Source: Allobosea lathyri
Lineage (GTDB): Bacteria; Pseudomonadota; Alphaproteobacteria; Rhizobiales; Beijerinckiaceae
DNA: 64,000 bases
Direction of reading: 5' to 3'
Assembly (NCBI RefSeq): GCF_900108245.1
Contig: NZ_FNUY01000002.1
Span: 558,001 to 622,000, forward strand
In this document: positions 37,038 to 46,144 of the stretch, in pieces
How the letters are laid out: each line of letters begins with the position of its first letter
Numbering within the stretch: position 1 is the first letter of the stretch
Notes under the pieces: model-generated
Databases searched by the model: none
Told to the model about the DNA's origin: nothing
What the model saw: the letters and a program-made list of their open reading frames with translations, nothing else
Translations under genes and position numbers: made by a program

Positions 37038-37142
37038 CTACAGTATCGGACCGAATATCATATTCGATCCGATACTGTAGGCCTTTGATTTCGCATCGGC
37101 TTGTCCCGAAAACCGCGTTCCACTTTTCGGACCGATGCTCAG
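37038..37142 (+). repeat. Dispersed intergenic repeat, copy 3, with 21-bp hairpin
   Basis: A near-perfect hairpin (CTACAGTATCGGACCGAATA... at 37038 against ...TCCGATACTGTAG ending 37080; 20 of 21 pairs, one-base loop) is followed by the conserved body GATTTCGCATCGGCTTGTCC...GGACCGATGCTC. The body matches copies at 193-268 and 25191-25295; the hairpin is specific to this copy. Confidence 0.8.
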
Positions 37143-37269
37143 CCCGATGTTGATCGCATCAGCCCCGCGAGGCTGACGCGGCAGGCGCCGCGCGCCCATC
37201 CCCCAACACAGCATCATGGAGGTGCCGGCGCTCGTCGGTTCCGCCAGACGCGCATCTGTGAAATTCGCC

Positions 37270-38274
37270 ATGGCCTATCGTCTCAGCCTGCTCGACAAGA
37301 GCCCCATCCTCGATGGGGAAAGCGCCAGCAGCGCGCTCTCGCGCACCGTTGCATTGGCTCAGAAGGCCGAGCGCTGGGGCTTTCATCGCTTCTGGCTCGC
37401 CGAACATCACGGCATGATTGGGCTCGCCAGCTCCGCCCCGGAAATCCTCGTCTCCTACATTCTGGCCAATACCTCGCGGATCCGCGTCGGTTCGGGCGGC
37501 GTGCTGCTGCAGCACTACAGCCCCTACAAGGTCGCGGAGAGTTTCAATCTCCTCGCTGCACTTGCGCCCGGCCGCGTCGATCTCGGCATTGGCAAGGCGC
37601 CGGGCGGTCTGCCGCTCTCGACCAAAGCACTGCAATGGCATCACGGCCCGGACAACAAAACCGAGCTTGCCGAGCAGTTGCGCCAGCTCAACGGCTTTCT
37701 CGACCGGCGCATCGATGCCGACCACCCCTTGTCCGGCGCGCTTGCAGCCCCCATTCCGCCGACGCCGCCTGAGCGCTTCCTGCTCGGCGCCAGTCCCGAC
37801 AGCGCGCGACTCGCCGCCGAGCATGGCTGGAGCTTCGTCTTCGCGGGACAACTCAATGGCGACCCGGAGGCAATCGAACGCAGCTTCGACGCCTATGCCG
37901 GAGCCGGAGGCAAGGGTGAACTGCTGCTCGCGCTCGCCGTCCTTGCAGCCGAGACGCAGGACGAAGCCGAGCGGCTGGTTTCCGGCGTCAAGATCGTGCG
38001 GCTGCATCTGAGCAGCGGGCAGAGCGTTAATCTCGGCAGCGAGGAGCAGGCGATCGAATTCGCCCGCCAATCGGGCGCAGACAGCTACCGCACGGAAATC
38101 CGCCGGCCGAGCATTCTGGCCGGCACGGCCGCGCATATACGCCGCGAACTCGATGCGCTGCACCGACGCTTCGGCGTCCGCGAATTCATCCTCGACACGC
38201 CCGTCGCAGCCAAATCCGAACGGCTCGCCTCGATCGCATTGCTCGCCGACGAAATCCTCGCCGTCGACGCCTGA
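37270..38274 (+). CDS. LLM-class flavin monooxygenase, MsnO8/CmoO-like
   Basis: 334 residues from ATG 37270 (MAYRLSLLDKSPI); an ATG at 37216 is in frame but outside the usual family start. Luciferase-like barrel: WLAEHHGMIGLASSAPEIL, GVLLQHYSPYKVAESFNLLAALAPGRVDLGIGKAPGG. This subgroup includes B. subtilis YtmO (CmoO). Such enzymes use reduced FMN and oxygen to cleave C-S or C-N bonds. First gene of a seven-gene co-directional run with a second monooxygenase, an acetyltransferase and an amino-acid ABC transporter. Confidence 0.9.
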   Translation: MAYRLSLLDKSPILDGESASSALSRTVALAQKAERWGFHRFWLAEHHGMIGLASSAPEILVSYILANTSRIRVGSGGVLLQHYSPYKVAESFNLLAALAPGRVDLGIGKAPGGLPLSTKALQWHHGPDNKTELAEQLRQLNGFLDRRIDADHPLSGALAAPIPPTPPERFLLGASPDSARLAAEHGWSFVFAGQLNGDPEAIERSFDAYAGAGGKGELLLALAVLAAETQDEAERLVSGVKIVRLHLSSGQSVNLGSEEQAIEFARQSGADSYRTEIRRPSILAGTAAHIRRELDALHRRFGVREFILDTPVAAKSERLASIALLADEILAVDA

Positions 38275-38297
38275 ACCCAGCAGCGGAGAGCCTCGCC

Positions 38298-39650
38298 ATG
38301 AGCGGCAAACGCATCACCTTCGGCATCATGCTTCAAGGCCCCGGCGGCCACATGAATTCATGGCGCCATCCAAGCAGCCCGCCCGACGCCAGCGTCAATC
38401 TCGAGTTCTTCCAGCGCACGGCACGCAAGGCCGAGGAGAACGGCATCGCCTTCGCCTTCGTCGCGGACGGGCTCTACATCAACGACAGGTCGATCCCGCA
38501 TTTCCTCAATCGCTTCGAGCCGATCTCGATCCTCTCGGCGCTGGCTGCGACGACGAGCAAGCTGGGTCTCGTCGGCACGGTTTCGACCTCCTATAGCGAC
38601 CCGTTCACGATCGCGCGGCAGTTCGGCTCGCTCGACCTGATCAGCGGCGGGCGCGCAGGCTGGAATGCCGTGACCTCGCCGCTGGAAGGTTCGGGCCGAA
38701 ACTACAGCCGTCCCCATCCAGAACACGCCCTGCGCTACGAGATCGCGACCGAGTATCTCGACGTGATCAAGGGGCTCTGGGATTCCTGGGACGACGACGC
38801 CTTCGTGCGGGACCGCGAAAGGGGCGTCTTCTTCGACAAAGAGAAGCTCCATACGCTTTCTCACAAGGGTCGCTTCTTCTCCGTCGAAGGCCCGCTCAAC
38901 ATTGCACGCTCGGCGCAGGGACAGCCGGTCGTTTTCCAGGCCGGCGCGTCGGAGGCCGGCATCGGCCTTGCCGGCAAGCATGCCGACGCCGTGTTCAGCA
39001 ACAATGTCGCGCTCGAAGAAGCGCAGGCCTTCTACCGCAACATCAAGAACAGCGCGATCGCCCATGGCCGCAGCGCGGACGACATCAAGATCTTCCCCGG
39101 TGTCGGACCGATCGTCGGCAAGACTGCAGCGGAAGCCGAGGAGAAATATCGGGCGATCCGCGAGCTCGTCTCGATCAACGAGGCCCTGCTTTATCTCGGC
39201 CGCTATTTCGATCATCACGATTTCAGCGCCTATCCGCTCGACCAGCCGTTCCCCGATCTCGGCGAAATCGGCAAGAACAGCTTCCGCTCGACCACCGACC
39301 GCATCAAGCGCAACGCTGCGCTGAAGGGCTTGAGCCTGCGCGAGGTCGCGTTGGAGGCAGCGACGCCGCGCACCGACTTCATCGGCGCGGCCGATGTCAT
39401 CGCCGACCAGTTGATCGCCCGTGTGGAGCGACAGGCCGCCGACGGCTTCATCCTCGGCTTCCCCGTCATCGCTGAAGGCTTCGACGACTTCCTGCGGCTC
39501 GTCCTCCCGATCCTCGAGGAGCGCGGCGTCCATGACCGGACATTGCCGGGCACCACGCTGCGCGACCATCTCGGCCTGCCCCGCCGCGAAAGCCGTTACG
39601 CCCAGGGTGACGGCAGCAGCGTTCAGGCTCTCAGAAAGACCGCGGGCTGA
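38298..39650 (+). CDS. LLM-class flavin monooxygenase, NtaA/SnaA/DszA (CmoJ-like)
   Basis: 450 residues, the longer NtaA-type. FMN site blocks: GIMLQGPGGHMNSWRHP, AFVADG, EPISILSALAATTSKLGL, SLDLISGGRAGWNAVTSPLEG and FQAGASEAG. Relatives are the monooxygenases for nitrilotriacetate (NtaA), EDTA (EmoA), dibenzothiophene sulfone (DszA) and B. subtilis YtnJ (CmoJ). All need FMNH2 from a separate reductase; none is encoded here. It lies 23 bases after the first monooxygenase gene. Confidence 0.93.
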   Translation: MSGKRITFGIMLQGPGGHMNSWRHPSSPPDASVNLEFFQRTARKAEENGIAFAFVADGLYINDRSIPHFLNRFEPISILSALAATTSKLGLVGTVSTSYSDPFTIARQFGSLDLISGGRAGWNAVTSPLEGSGRNYSRPHPEHALRYEIATEYLDVIKGLWDSWDDDAFVRDRERGVFFDKEKLHTLSHKGRFFSVEGPLNIARSAQGQPVVFQAGASEAGIGLAGKHADAVFSNNVALEEAQAFYRNIKNSAIAHGRSADDIKIFPGVGPIVGKTAAEAEEKYRAIRELVSINEALLYLGRYFDHHDFSAYPLDQPFPDLGEIGKNSFRSTTDRIKRNAALKGLSLREVALEAATPRTDFIGAADVIADQLIARVERQAADGFILGFPVIAEGFDDFLRLVLPILEERGVHDRTLPGTTLRDHLGLPRRESRYAQGDGSSVQALRKTAG

Positions 39651-39730
39651 TGACGATCCACACAGCCGCAACCTATTGGGCGCGCCTTGCTCAGACATTC
39701 CTCGCCTGAACGACCGGAAAGGTAACCACC

Positions 39731-40282
39731 ATGTCCGACAGCTTCATCTACACCACGCCGCTGGATGTCCGCTCCCAGCCTCTCGTCGAGGCGCTGACCT
39801 GGGAATATGCGACGCGCTACGGCAGCTATTTCGGCGAACCGCCGGGAGCCGAGATGAGCCGCTATCCGGCCGAGCTGTTTGCTCCGCCGCACGGCAATTT
39901 CGTGCTGCTGGTCCGCGATGGACGCACCATCGCGGGAGGCGCCTTCAAGCGCTATGACGAGCGTACCGCCGAGTTGAAGCGCATCTGGACGCATGCCGAT
40001 TTCCGCCGCCAGGGCCTTGCGCGCAAGATCGTCGACGAGCTGGAAGCCCAGGCGCTCCGCCAGGGCTACGCCAGGATCTATCTGACCACCGGATTCCGCC
40101 AGCCGGAGGCGAGCGCGCTCTATCTGCGCACCGGCTACACGCCGCTCTTCGACACGACGGTCGATCCCGAGATCCACAAGAAGCTGGCCTTCGAGAAGGA
40201 TCTGGCCGCCGCGGCGGGCCGGCCCTTCAACGCCGCCGCCCATACGCCGCATCCGCCGCAGGCCTCTTCCAGCGCAGCCTGA
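39731..40282 (+). CDS. GNAT family N-acetyltransferase
   Basis: 183 residues. Acetyl-CoA site [25 protein letters not shown] (Q/RxxGxG/A pattern) and the [20 protein letters not shown] end of the fold. A tail of about 25 residues rich in Ala, Pro and His follows. In the B. subtilis ytmI operon the analogous gene (ytmI/snaA) N-acetylates S-modified cysteines before flavin monooxygenase cleavage; its place here between monooxygenases and a transporter suggests the same. This is inference. Confidence 0.9.
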   Translation: MSDSFIYTTPLDVRSQPLVEALTWEYATRYGSYFGEPPGAEMSRYPAELFAPPHGNFVLLVRDGRTIAGGAFKRYDERTAELKRIWTHADFRRQGLARKIVDELEAQALRQGYARIYLTTGFRQPEASALYLRTGYTPLFDTTVDPEIHKKLAFEKDLAAAAGRPFNAAAHTPHPPQASSSAA

Positions 40283-40341
40283 TCAGGCGCGGTTCCGGGC
40301 GCGACGATTGCGCGCCGTCCCCCCAGCGAAACGTGAGCAAC

Positions 40342-42135
40342 ATGGCCCTGACCGGCAATTTCGACGCAGTTGGCGCCAGCGCCCTGCAAACCGAACGCAA
40401 GCGCGATTTTAGGCATTTTCGCGTCGTGCCGGCGACATATCCGGCACGCACGGTCGGCACCGTCTTCGCCGTCATCGTGATCTTCGCGATCCTGAACTCG
40501 GTCTTCTCCAATCCACGCTGGGGCTGGGATGTCTTCGCCGAATGGTTCTTCGCCGAGCCCGTGATCGCGGGACTGGGCCGAACCCTGCTGCTGACGCTGC
40601 TGGGCGCGACCTTCGGCTTCCTGCTCGGTACGGCGCTGGCGCTGGCGCGGGTGTCAGGCTCGCCGCTGCTGGCCTCGCTGTCCTGGGCGTATGTCTGGCT
40701 GTTCCGCTCGATCCCGCTGATCGTGCTGCTGCTGGTGTTGAATAATCTCGGCTATCTCTACGAGACGATCACGCTCGGCGTGCCTTTCACCGACATCTCC
40801 TTCTTCAGCTACCAGACCACGCAGCTGCTGACGCCATTTGCGGCGGCGGTTCTCGGGCTGACGCTCAATCAGGCAGCCTTCTGCTCCGAGATCATTCGCG
40901 GCGGCATCCTGTCGGTCGACCAGGGCCAGCTCGAGGCGGCTGCCGCGCTCGGTCTGCCGCGCTCGCGCCAGGCATCCCGGATCGTGCTGCCGCAGGCGAT
41001 GCGCACCATCCTGCCCACCGGCTTCAACGAGATCATCGGTTTGGCCAAGGGCACGTCGATGGTCTACATCCTCGCCCTGCCGGAACTCTTCTATACGATC
41101 CAGATCATCTATCGCCGGAACCTTGAAGTCATTCCGCTGCTGATGGTTGCGACGGTCTGGTACCTCGTCATTCTCAGTGTACTGTCCTTCATCCAGCATC
41201 ATATCGAGCGCTATTACTCGAAGGGCGCGCTGCGCAATCCGCCGCCTTCGCTGATCGGGACCGCGCTGGTCCGCCTGCGCCGCACGCCGACGACCACCAC
41301 CACCACAGTGCGCCCGGTCGCCGAGCCTGCCCGCGCCGACCCGGCTGTGACCAACTGGACCTCGCTCACCCGTGGTGGCGGCGAAGTCCGGATTCAGGGC
41401 GTGAGCAAGAGCTTCGGACCGCTCAAGGTGCTCGACGATGTCAGCCTGACCGTCCCACCCGGCAGCGTCACGGTCATTCTCGGCCAGTCGGGATCGGGCA
41501 AGTCGACGCTGCTGCGCTCGATCAACCATCTGGAGCGCGTCGATGACGGCTTCGTCGCTATCGATGGCGAGCTGATCGGCTACCGCCAGGACGGCGACAC
41601 GCTCTACGAGCTGAAGGAGAAGGACATCCTGAAGCGCCGGGTCGATGTCGGCATGGTGTTCCAGAACTTCAACCTGTTCCCGCATCTGACCGCGCTCGAA
41701 AACGTCATCGAGGCCCCGATCGTGGTGCGCGGTGCGAGCCGTGAAGAGGCAGCCGCCCGGGCCCGCGAACTGCTCGCCCGCGTGGGTCTCAGCGAAAAGG
41801 CCGATGTCTATCCGCGCCAGCTGTCGGGTGGCCAGCAGCAGCGCGTCGCCATCGCACGGGCGCTGGCATTGCGGCCCAAGGTCCTGCTCTTCGATGAGCC
41901 GACCTCGGCGCTCGACCCTGAACTGGTCGGCGAAGTGCTCGACGTGATCAAGGAGCTCGCCCGCTCCGGCACCACGCTGATCATCGTCACCCACGAGATC
42001 GGCTTCGCGCGCGAGGTCGCCGACCGCGTCGTCTTCATGGAGCAGGGCCGCATCCTCGAGACCGGCGCGCCCGAAGCGGTCTTCAACGCCCCCGAACACC
42101 CGCGCACGCGCGAATTCCTCGCCAAAGTTCTCTGA
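40342..42135 (+). CDS. Fused permease and ATPase of a polar amino-acid ABC transporter
   Basis: 597 residues (600 if GTG 40333 is used). The N-terminal half is a HisM-type permease (about five helices, with [24 protein letters not shown] as the EAA loop). After a Thr/Pro linker ([15 protein letters not shown], about 315-330) follows an ATPase with Walker [11 protein letters not shown]-loop [12 protein letters not shown], signature [15 protein letters not shown], Walker [10 protein letters not shown] and H-loop VTHE. These parts are normally separate proteins. A homodimer would form a complete importer with the two binding proteins downstream. Likely cargo: cystine or S/N-modified amino acids. 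Confidence 0.93.
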   Translation: MALTGNFDAVGASALQTERKRDFRHFRVVPATYPARTVGTVFAVIVIFAILNSVFSNPRWGWDVFAEWFFAEPVIAGLGRTLLLTLLGATFGFLLGTALALARVSGSPLLASLSWAYVWLFRSIPLIVLLLVLNNLGYLYETITLGVPFTDISFFSYQTTQLLTPFAAAVLGLTLNQAAFCSEIIRGGILSVDQGQLEAAAALGLPRSRQASRIVLPQAMRTILPTGFNEIIGLAKGTSMVYILALPELFYTIQIIYRRNLEVIPLLMVATVWYLVILSVLSFIQHHIERYYSKGALRNPPPSLIGTALVRLRRTPTTTTTTVRPVAEPARADPAVTNWTSLTRGGGEVRIQGVSKSFGPLKVLDDVSLTVPPGSVTVILGQSGSGKSTLLRSINHLERVDDGFVAIDGELIGYRQDGDTLYELKEKDILKRRVDVGMVFQNFNLFPHLTALENVIEAPIVVRGASREEAAARARELLARVGLSEKADVYPRQLSGGQQQRVAIARALALRPKVLLFDEPTSALDPELVGEVLDVIKELARSGTTLIIVTHEIGFAREVADRVVFMEQGRILETGAPEAVFNAPEHPRTREFLAKVL

Positions 42136-42164
42136 TCCTCCTCACGCCCAAGGACATCCTGCCC

Positions 42165-43100
42165 ATGATTGCCGCAACCAGACTCGCCCCGCTCCTGCTC
42201 GGTGCCCTGATCGCCGCCGCCACCCTCTCCAGCAGCGTATCGGCGCAGCAGGTCTTCGATCTCAGCCCCGAGCAGCCCGGCCGGCCACGCGCCGAGAAGA
42301 ACGAGGAGGCGATCAAGCTGATCGGGAAGGACGCCAAATTCGCGAAGGACGGCGTCTTCACCGTCGCGATCGCCTCGACCCGCCTGCCCTTCGGCGCCTA
42401 TGGCACGGACACCAGGACGCTCGTCGGCTCCGAACCCGATATCGCGCAGCTCGTCGCCGACAGCCTCGGCCGGAAGCTCGAGATCGTCAGTGTCGCCTGG
42501 GCCGACTGGCCGCTGGGCGTTGCCTCGGGAAAATACGATGCCGTCGTGTCCAACGTCACGGTCACCGAGGCGCGCAAGGAGAAGTTCGACTTCTCGACCT
42601 ATCGCAAGGACCTGCTCGGCTTCTACGTGAAAGCCAGCAATCCGATCAGCATCAAGGAGCCGAAGGACGTTGCCGGCCTCAAGGTCATCGTCAGCTCCGG
42701 CACCAACCAGGAACAGATCCTGCTGCGCTGGAACGAGCAGAACATCAAGGATGGCCTGAAGCCCGTCGAGTTGCAGTATCACGACGACGACGTCGTGCTG
42801 TATCTCGCGCTCGAATCGGGACGCGCCGACGCCTATCTGGGACCCAATGCCCTGCTCGGCTTCAGGGCGGCGCGCGAAGCCAAGACAAGGCTCGCCGGCA
42901 ATTTCAGCGGCGGCTGGCCGCTTCTCGCGGAAATCGCGGTGACGACCCGCAAGGGCAACGGCCTGGCCGAGGCGATCACCCAGGCCATCAACACCCAGAT
43001 CGGCAACGGCAACTATGCCAAAGCGCTCACGCGTTGGAATCTCGCGCCCGAGGCGATCGAAAAATCCGCCACCAATCCGGCCGGCCTGCCCAAAAGCTAG
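42165..43100 (+). CDS. Amino-acid ABC transporter substrate-binding protein, first paralogue
   Basis: 311 residues with a signal peptide of about 27 residues (…LSSSVSAQQ). SBP family 3: VFTVAIASTRLPFGAYGTDTR, GSEPDIAQLVADSLG, KYDAVVSNVTVTEARKEKFDFS. The mature N-terminus has DLSPEQPGRPRAEKNEEAIK, shared with its neighbour. Periplasmic receptor for the fused permease-ATPase upstream. Full length. Family 3 binds polar amino acids and relatives; the specific ligand is unknown. Confidence 0.93.
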   Translation: MIAATRLAPLLLGALIAAATLSSSVSAQQVFDLSPEQPGRPRAEKNEEAIKLIGKDAKFAKDGVFTVAIASTRLPFGAYGTDTRTLVGSEPDIAQLVADSLGRKLEIVSVAWADWPLGVASGKYDAVVSNVTVTEARKEKFDFSTYRKDLLGFYVKASNPISIKEPKDVAGLKVIVSSGTNQEQILLRWNEQNIKDGLKPVELQYHDDDVVLYLALESGRADAYLGPNALLGFRAAREAKTRLAGNFSGGWPLLAEIAVTTRKGNGLAEAITQAINTQIGNGNYAKALTRWNLAPEAIEKSATNPAGLPKS

Positions 43101-43199
43101 CTTCATCGCTCAACGCCGCCGCCTCCGACAGGGAGCGGCGTGGGTCGGCCCGACCAGCGCGGCTGCCAGCACGTAGATTTTCAAAAGACGGAGACAATC

Positions 43200-44138
43200 A
43201 TGATCCTGCGGCGCGCAATGCTGTCGTTCATTCTCGGCGCCTCGGTGGCGGCCGGCCTCGTTCCGGCCGCGCTGCGCGCGCAGGACAAGTTCGATTTCAG
43301 CCCGGAACAGCCCGGCCGGATCAGGGCCGGGACGAACCCCGACGCCATCAAGGCGATCCCGCAGAGCTTCAAATTCGCCGAGCCCGGCGTGCTGACTGTC
43401 GGGATCAGCCCTGGCGGCCCGCCGCTCGGGGCCTATGCGACCGATACCAGGACCGTGGTCGGCGCCGATCCGGATTTCGCGCAGCTCATCGCCGACAGCC
43501 TGGGGCTGAAGCTCAATCTCGTCGCGATCGCCTGGGCGGACTGGCCGCTCGGATTGACCTCCGGCAAATACGATGCGGTCATTTCCAATGTCGGCGTCAC
43601 CGAGCAGCGCAAGGAGAAGTTCGACTTCTCCACCTATCGGCTCGGGCTGCACGGCTTCTTCGTGAGAACAGACAGCAAGATCGCGGCGATCAAGGAGCCC
43701 GCGGATGCCGCCGGCCTGCGCATCATCCTCGGCCCCGGGACCAATCAGGAGCGCATCCTGCTGGAATGGAACAAGCAGAACGTCGCCGCCGGGCTCAAGC
43801 CGCTGGAGCTGCATTATTTCGACGACGAGGCCTCGCGCCTGCTGGCTCTCGCTTCGGGCCGCGCCGATGTGATCGTGCAGCCGCATGCTCAGCTCGTCTT
43901 CTTCGCCGCGCGCGACCAGAACCTGAAGAAGGTCGGCACGCTCAGCGCCGGCTGGCCGCTGAAATCCGACGTCGCCATCACCACGAAGAAAGGCAACGGG
44001 CTGGTCGACGCGCTGACGCTCGCCACCAACACGCTGATCGGGAACGGCAAATATCGCCAGTCGCTCGCGCGCTGGGGCATCGAGGCGGAGGCCGTCGCGC
44101 TATCCGAGACGAATCCGCCCGGCCTGCCCAGGCTGTAA
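43200..44138 (+). CDS. Amino-acid ABC transporter substrate-binding protein, second paralogue
   Basis: 312 residues from ATG 43200 (GGAG 7 bases before). Signal peptide of about 27 residues. It repeats the features of its neighbour: DFSPEQPGRIRAGTNPDAIK, LGAYATDTRTVVGADPDFAQLI, WADWPLG.TSGKYDAVISN and EQRKEKFDFSTYR, roughly half identical by eye. Two receptors for one transporter also occur in the B. subtilis tcyJ/tcyK system. Differences in the ligand cleft (VKASNPISIKEP versus VRTDSKIAAIKEP) suggest distinct ligands. Confidence 0.93.
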   Translation: MILRRAMLSFILGASVAAGLVPAALRAQDKFDFSPEQPGRIRAGTNPDAIKAIPQSFKFAEPGVLTVGISPGGPPLGAYATDTRTVVGADPDFAQLIADSLGLKLNLVAIAWADWPLGLTSGKYDAVISNVGVTEQRKEKFDFSTYRLGLHGFFVRTDSKIAAIKEPADAAGLRIILGPGTNQERILLEWNKQNVAAGLKPLELHYFDDEASRLLALASGRADVIVQPHAQLVFFAARDQNLKKVGTLSAGWPLKSDVAITTKKGNGLVDALTLATNTLIGNGKYRQSLARWGIEAEAVALSETNPPGLPRL

Positions 44139-44161
44139 GCGACAGGGCCAGGATCGCTCAG

Positions 44162-45214
44162 ATGACCTCCCCGCTCGCCATCGGCCATGTCGGCTTCCTG
44201 ACACCCGGCAATTATGCCGAGAACGATCCCCTCAAGGGGCTCGAAGACACGCTTCAGCTCTTCGCGCTCGGCGAACAACTCGGTTTCGACAGCGCCTGGG
44301 TGCGCCAGCGCCATCTCGAACCCGGCATATCCTCGGCAAGCGTCTTCCTCGCAGCGGCGACACAGCGCACGCAACGGATCGAACTCGGCACGGCCGTCAT
44401 CCAGATCGGCTATGAAAATCCGTTCCGGCTGGCGGAGGACCTTTCGCTGGTCGACGTGCTCGCGGGCGGGCGGCTCAATGTCGGCATCAGCGCCGGACCG
44501 CCGCCTCATGCCAGCCTGCTCGGACAACGCTTCCTCGACGGCGACGGGAGCGGCATCGACTATTCCCACGAGCGCGTCGCGCGGCTGGCCGCCAATCTCG
44601 ACGGCGCCTATCTGGGGAGCGCCGATACAGTCATCACCTCGGCGGCCGGGCGTCTGCGGCCGCGCCTCCAGCCCTATGCGCCGCGTTTGCGCGAACGCCT
44701 CTGGTATGGCGGCGGCTCACTGCGCTCGGCGCGCTGGGCCGGCAGCGCCGGCCTCAACCTGCTGATCGGCAACATCAATACGGGCGAAGGCACGGATGAT
44801 TTCCTGACCGCGCAACTGCGCCATCTCGACGCCTATCGCGAGAGCTTTGCCGGTTCGCATGAGCCGCGCATCGCAGTCGGGCGCGTCATCGTCCCGCTCG
44901 ACAGCGCCGACGCTCAAACCCGCCGGCGCTATCTCGACTATGCCGCCAGCCGCACTGAGCGCACGCTGGCGCCGCAAGGCGAGCGGCGAACCCTGTTCTG
45001 CCCGGACATCGTCGGCACAGCCGAGCAGATCCTTGAGAAACTGACCCGGGACCCGGTCCTTGGGCGGGTGCAGGAGTTGCGTCTGGAGCTGCCCTACCAA
45101 TTCGAAGCCGAGGACTATCAGCAGATCATCGGAGATTTCATTCGGCTGATCGCGCCGGAGTTGGGATGGCGAGCACGTCCTGTCATCGAAGCTAATCTAC
45201 GGCTGACCGCCTGA
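44162..45214 (+). CDS. LLM-class flavin-dependent oxidoreductase, third copy
   Basis: 350 residues from ATG 44162; the frame is open upstream but out of register with the binding-protein gene, so that part is a shadow. Luciferase-like barrel: VGFLTPGNYAENDPLKGLEDTLQLFALGEQLGFDSAWVRQRHL and LGTAVIQIGYENPFRLAEDLSLVDVLAGGRLNVGISAG. It closes the operon 23 bases after the second binding-protein gene. The exact reaction is unknown; as the third monooxygenase of the cluster it may act on a different S- or N-substituent. Confidence 0.9.
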   Translation: MTSPLAIGHVGFLTPGNYAENDPLKGLEDTLQLFALGEQLGFDSAWVRQRHLEPGISSASVFLAAATQRTQRIELGTAVIQIGYENPFRLAEDLSLVDVLAGGRLNVGISAGPPPHASLLGQRFLDGDGSGIDYSHERVARLAANLDGAYLGSADTVITSAAGRLRPRLQPYAPRLRERLWYGGGSLRSARWAGSAGLNLLIGNINTGEGTDDFLTAQLRHLDAYRESFAGSHEPRIAVGRVIVPLDSADAQTRRRYLDYAASRTERTLAPQGERRTLFCPDIVGTAEQILEKLTRDPVLGRVQELRLELPYQFEAEDYQQIIGDFIRLIAPELGWRARPVIEANLRLTA

Positions 45215-45223
45215 ATTGCGCAG

Positions 45224-45910
45224 TCAAACAGCGCTCGGGGTCCGGTTCAGCGGCCAGCGCCCGAGCTGTTCGTAACGTGTCTGGCCGCTGAAACTATGGA
45301 TCAGGACGAAGTCATTCACCGTCCAGCGGATGGGGTGCAGCCCGGTCGCCGCTACGATGCGCCTGTCGTAAAGCACGGTGAGATGGGGCGTGAATGTACA
45401 GCGTCCTTGAAAACCCCTGGCAAGCATCGCGCGGCGCAGACCGTCATGAAGCGCGCTCAGCGCTGGCATCTCGTCGCTCGACGACAACACCAAGGGGTAC
45501 ATCCCGGCCTTGGGCGAAAAGCTCATGACTTGATCGAAGCTTACCGCGAAGCCTCCAGCCGATATCGTGTCCGCCGCCTGAACCATTGTCTTGACGAGCT
45601 CGACTGACGGACCCGCGGATGGCTCGCAGCCTTCAAGGGCGATGCCGAGAAGCGAGACATGATAGCGCTCAGGGGCGATCAATCGCCCGTTCAGGTGAAG
45701 GTCCAGGCAAAGTCGGCTGGCGACTTCCTGAATCCGGATGGCACTCTCCTCGTCCGGCAATACGGCGAAGAAATAGCGATCGACACGATTCCCAGCGCCG
45801 GCCGGAGCATCGGAACGGCCTCTATGGCTGAAGGGCGGCCGAGCCTTCGGCAAGACCACGCCTGCCAGCGGAGCTCCCTCCTGTGCATCGAACTGGAACG
45901 TAAGCTGCAT
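45224..45910 (-). CDS. 2H phosphoesterase / 2'-5' RNA ligase family protein
   Basis: 228 residues. Two H-x-S/T motifs typical of the LigT/2H fold: YHVSLLG (His84, Ser86) and TPHLTVLYD (His176, Thr178). Members act on 2',3'-cyclic phosphates or ligate 2'-5' RNA ends. An N-terminal extension of about 45 residues is basic and Pro-rich. It converges on the monooxygenase operon and is divergent from the ridA2 operon. Role unknown. Confidence 0.9.
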   Translation of the reverse strand: MQLTFQFDAQEGAPLAGVVLPKARPPFSHRGRSDAPAGAGNRVDRYFFAVLPDEESAIRIQEVASRLCLDLHLNGRLIAPERYHVSLLGIALEGCEPSAGPSVELVKTMVQAADTISAGGFAVSFDQVMSFSPKAGMYPLVLSSSDEMPALSALHDGLRRAMLARGFQGRCTFTPHLTVLYDRRIVAATGLHPIRWTVNDFVLIHSFSGQTRYEQLGRWPLNRTPSAV

Positions 45911-46041
45911 ACGTCTATATAGAACATAGCAAGAACACTCTCAACAGCGAAGAGCGCCAGCCGGCACGTTGGCTCGAACCTTCACTCACTGCCAGAAAGC
46001 GCCCTGGCTCGGAAAGTCCGCTCCCGAAAGCATGTCAGTTT

Positions 46042-46055
46042 ATTCCGATATTCGG
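46042..46055. promoter_or_regulatory. Candidate IclR operator upstream of ridA2 operon
   Basis: ATTCCGATATTCGG, a near-palindrome, lies 90 bases before the ridA2 start. Close matches occur twice between dadA2 and iclR (55585-55598 and 55619-55632). Confidence 0.5.
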
Positions 46056-46144
46056 TATCTACTCTGAAACCAGCGCCGATTACCGGTCGAGTATTGACAC
46101 CACCTCCGCCGCGGCTTTTCATGCTGACAACAGAGGGGGTGTCC

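Noticed and set aside
43034..44161. N-terminal 376 codons of a 726-codon open frame joined to the third flavin oxidoreductase
   Set aside because: This part overlaps the second binding-protein gene in another frame and is Arg-rich; the oxidoreductase fold begins only at 44162.
45985..46035. Possible fourth copy of the dispersed repeat (GGAAAGTCCGCTCCCGAAAG)
   Set aside because: Only scattered similarity to the repeat body and no edge hairpin; too weak to count.
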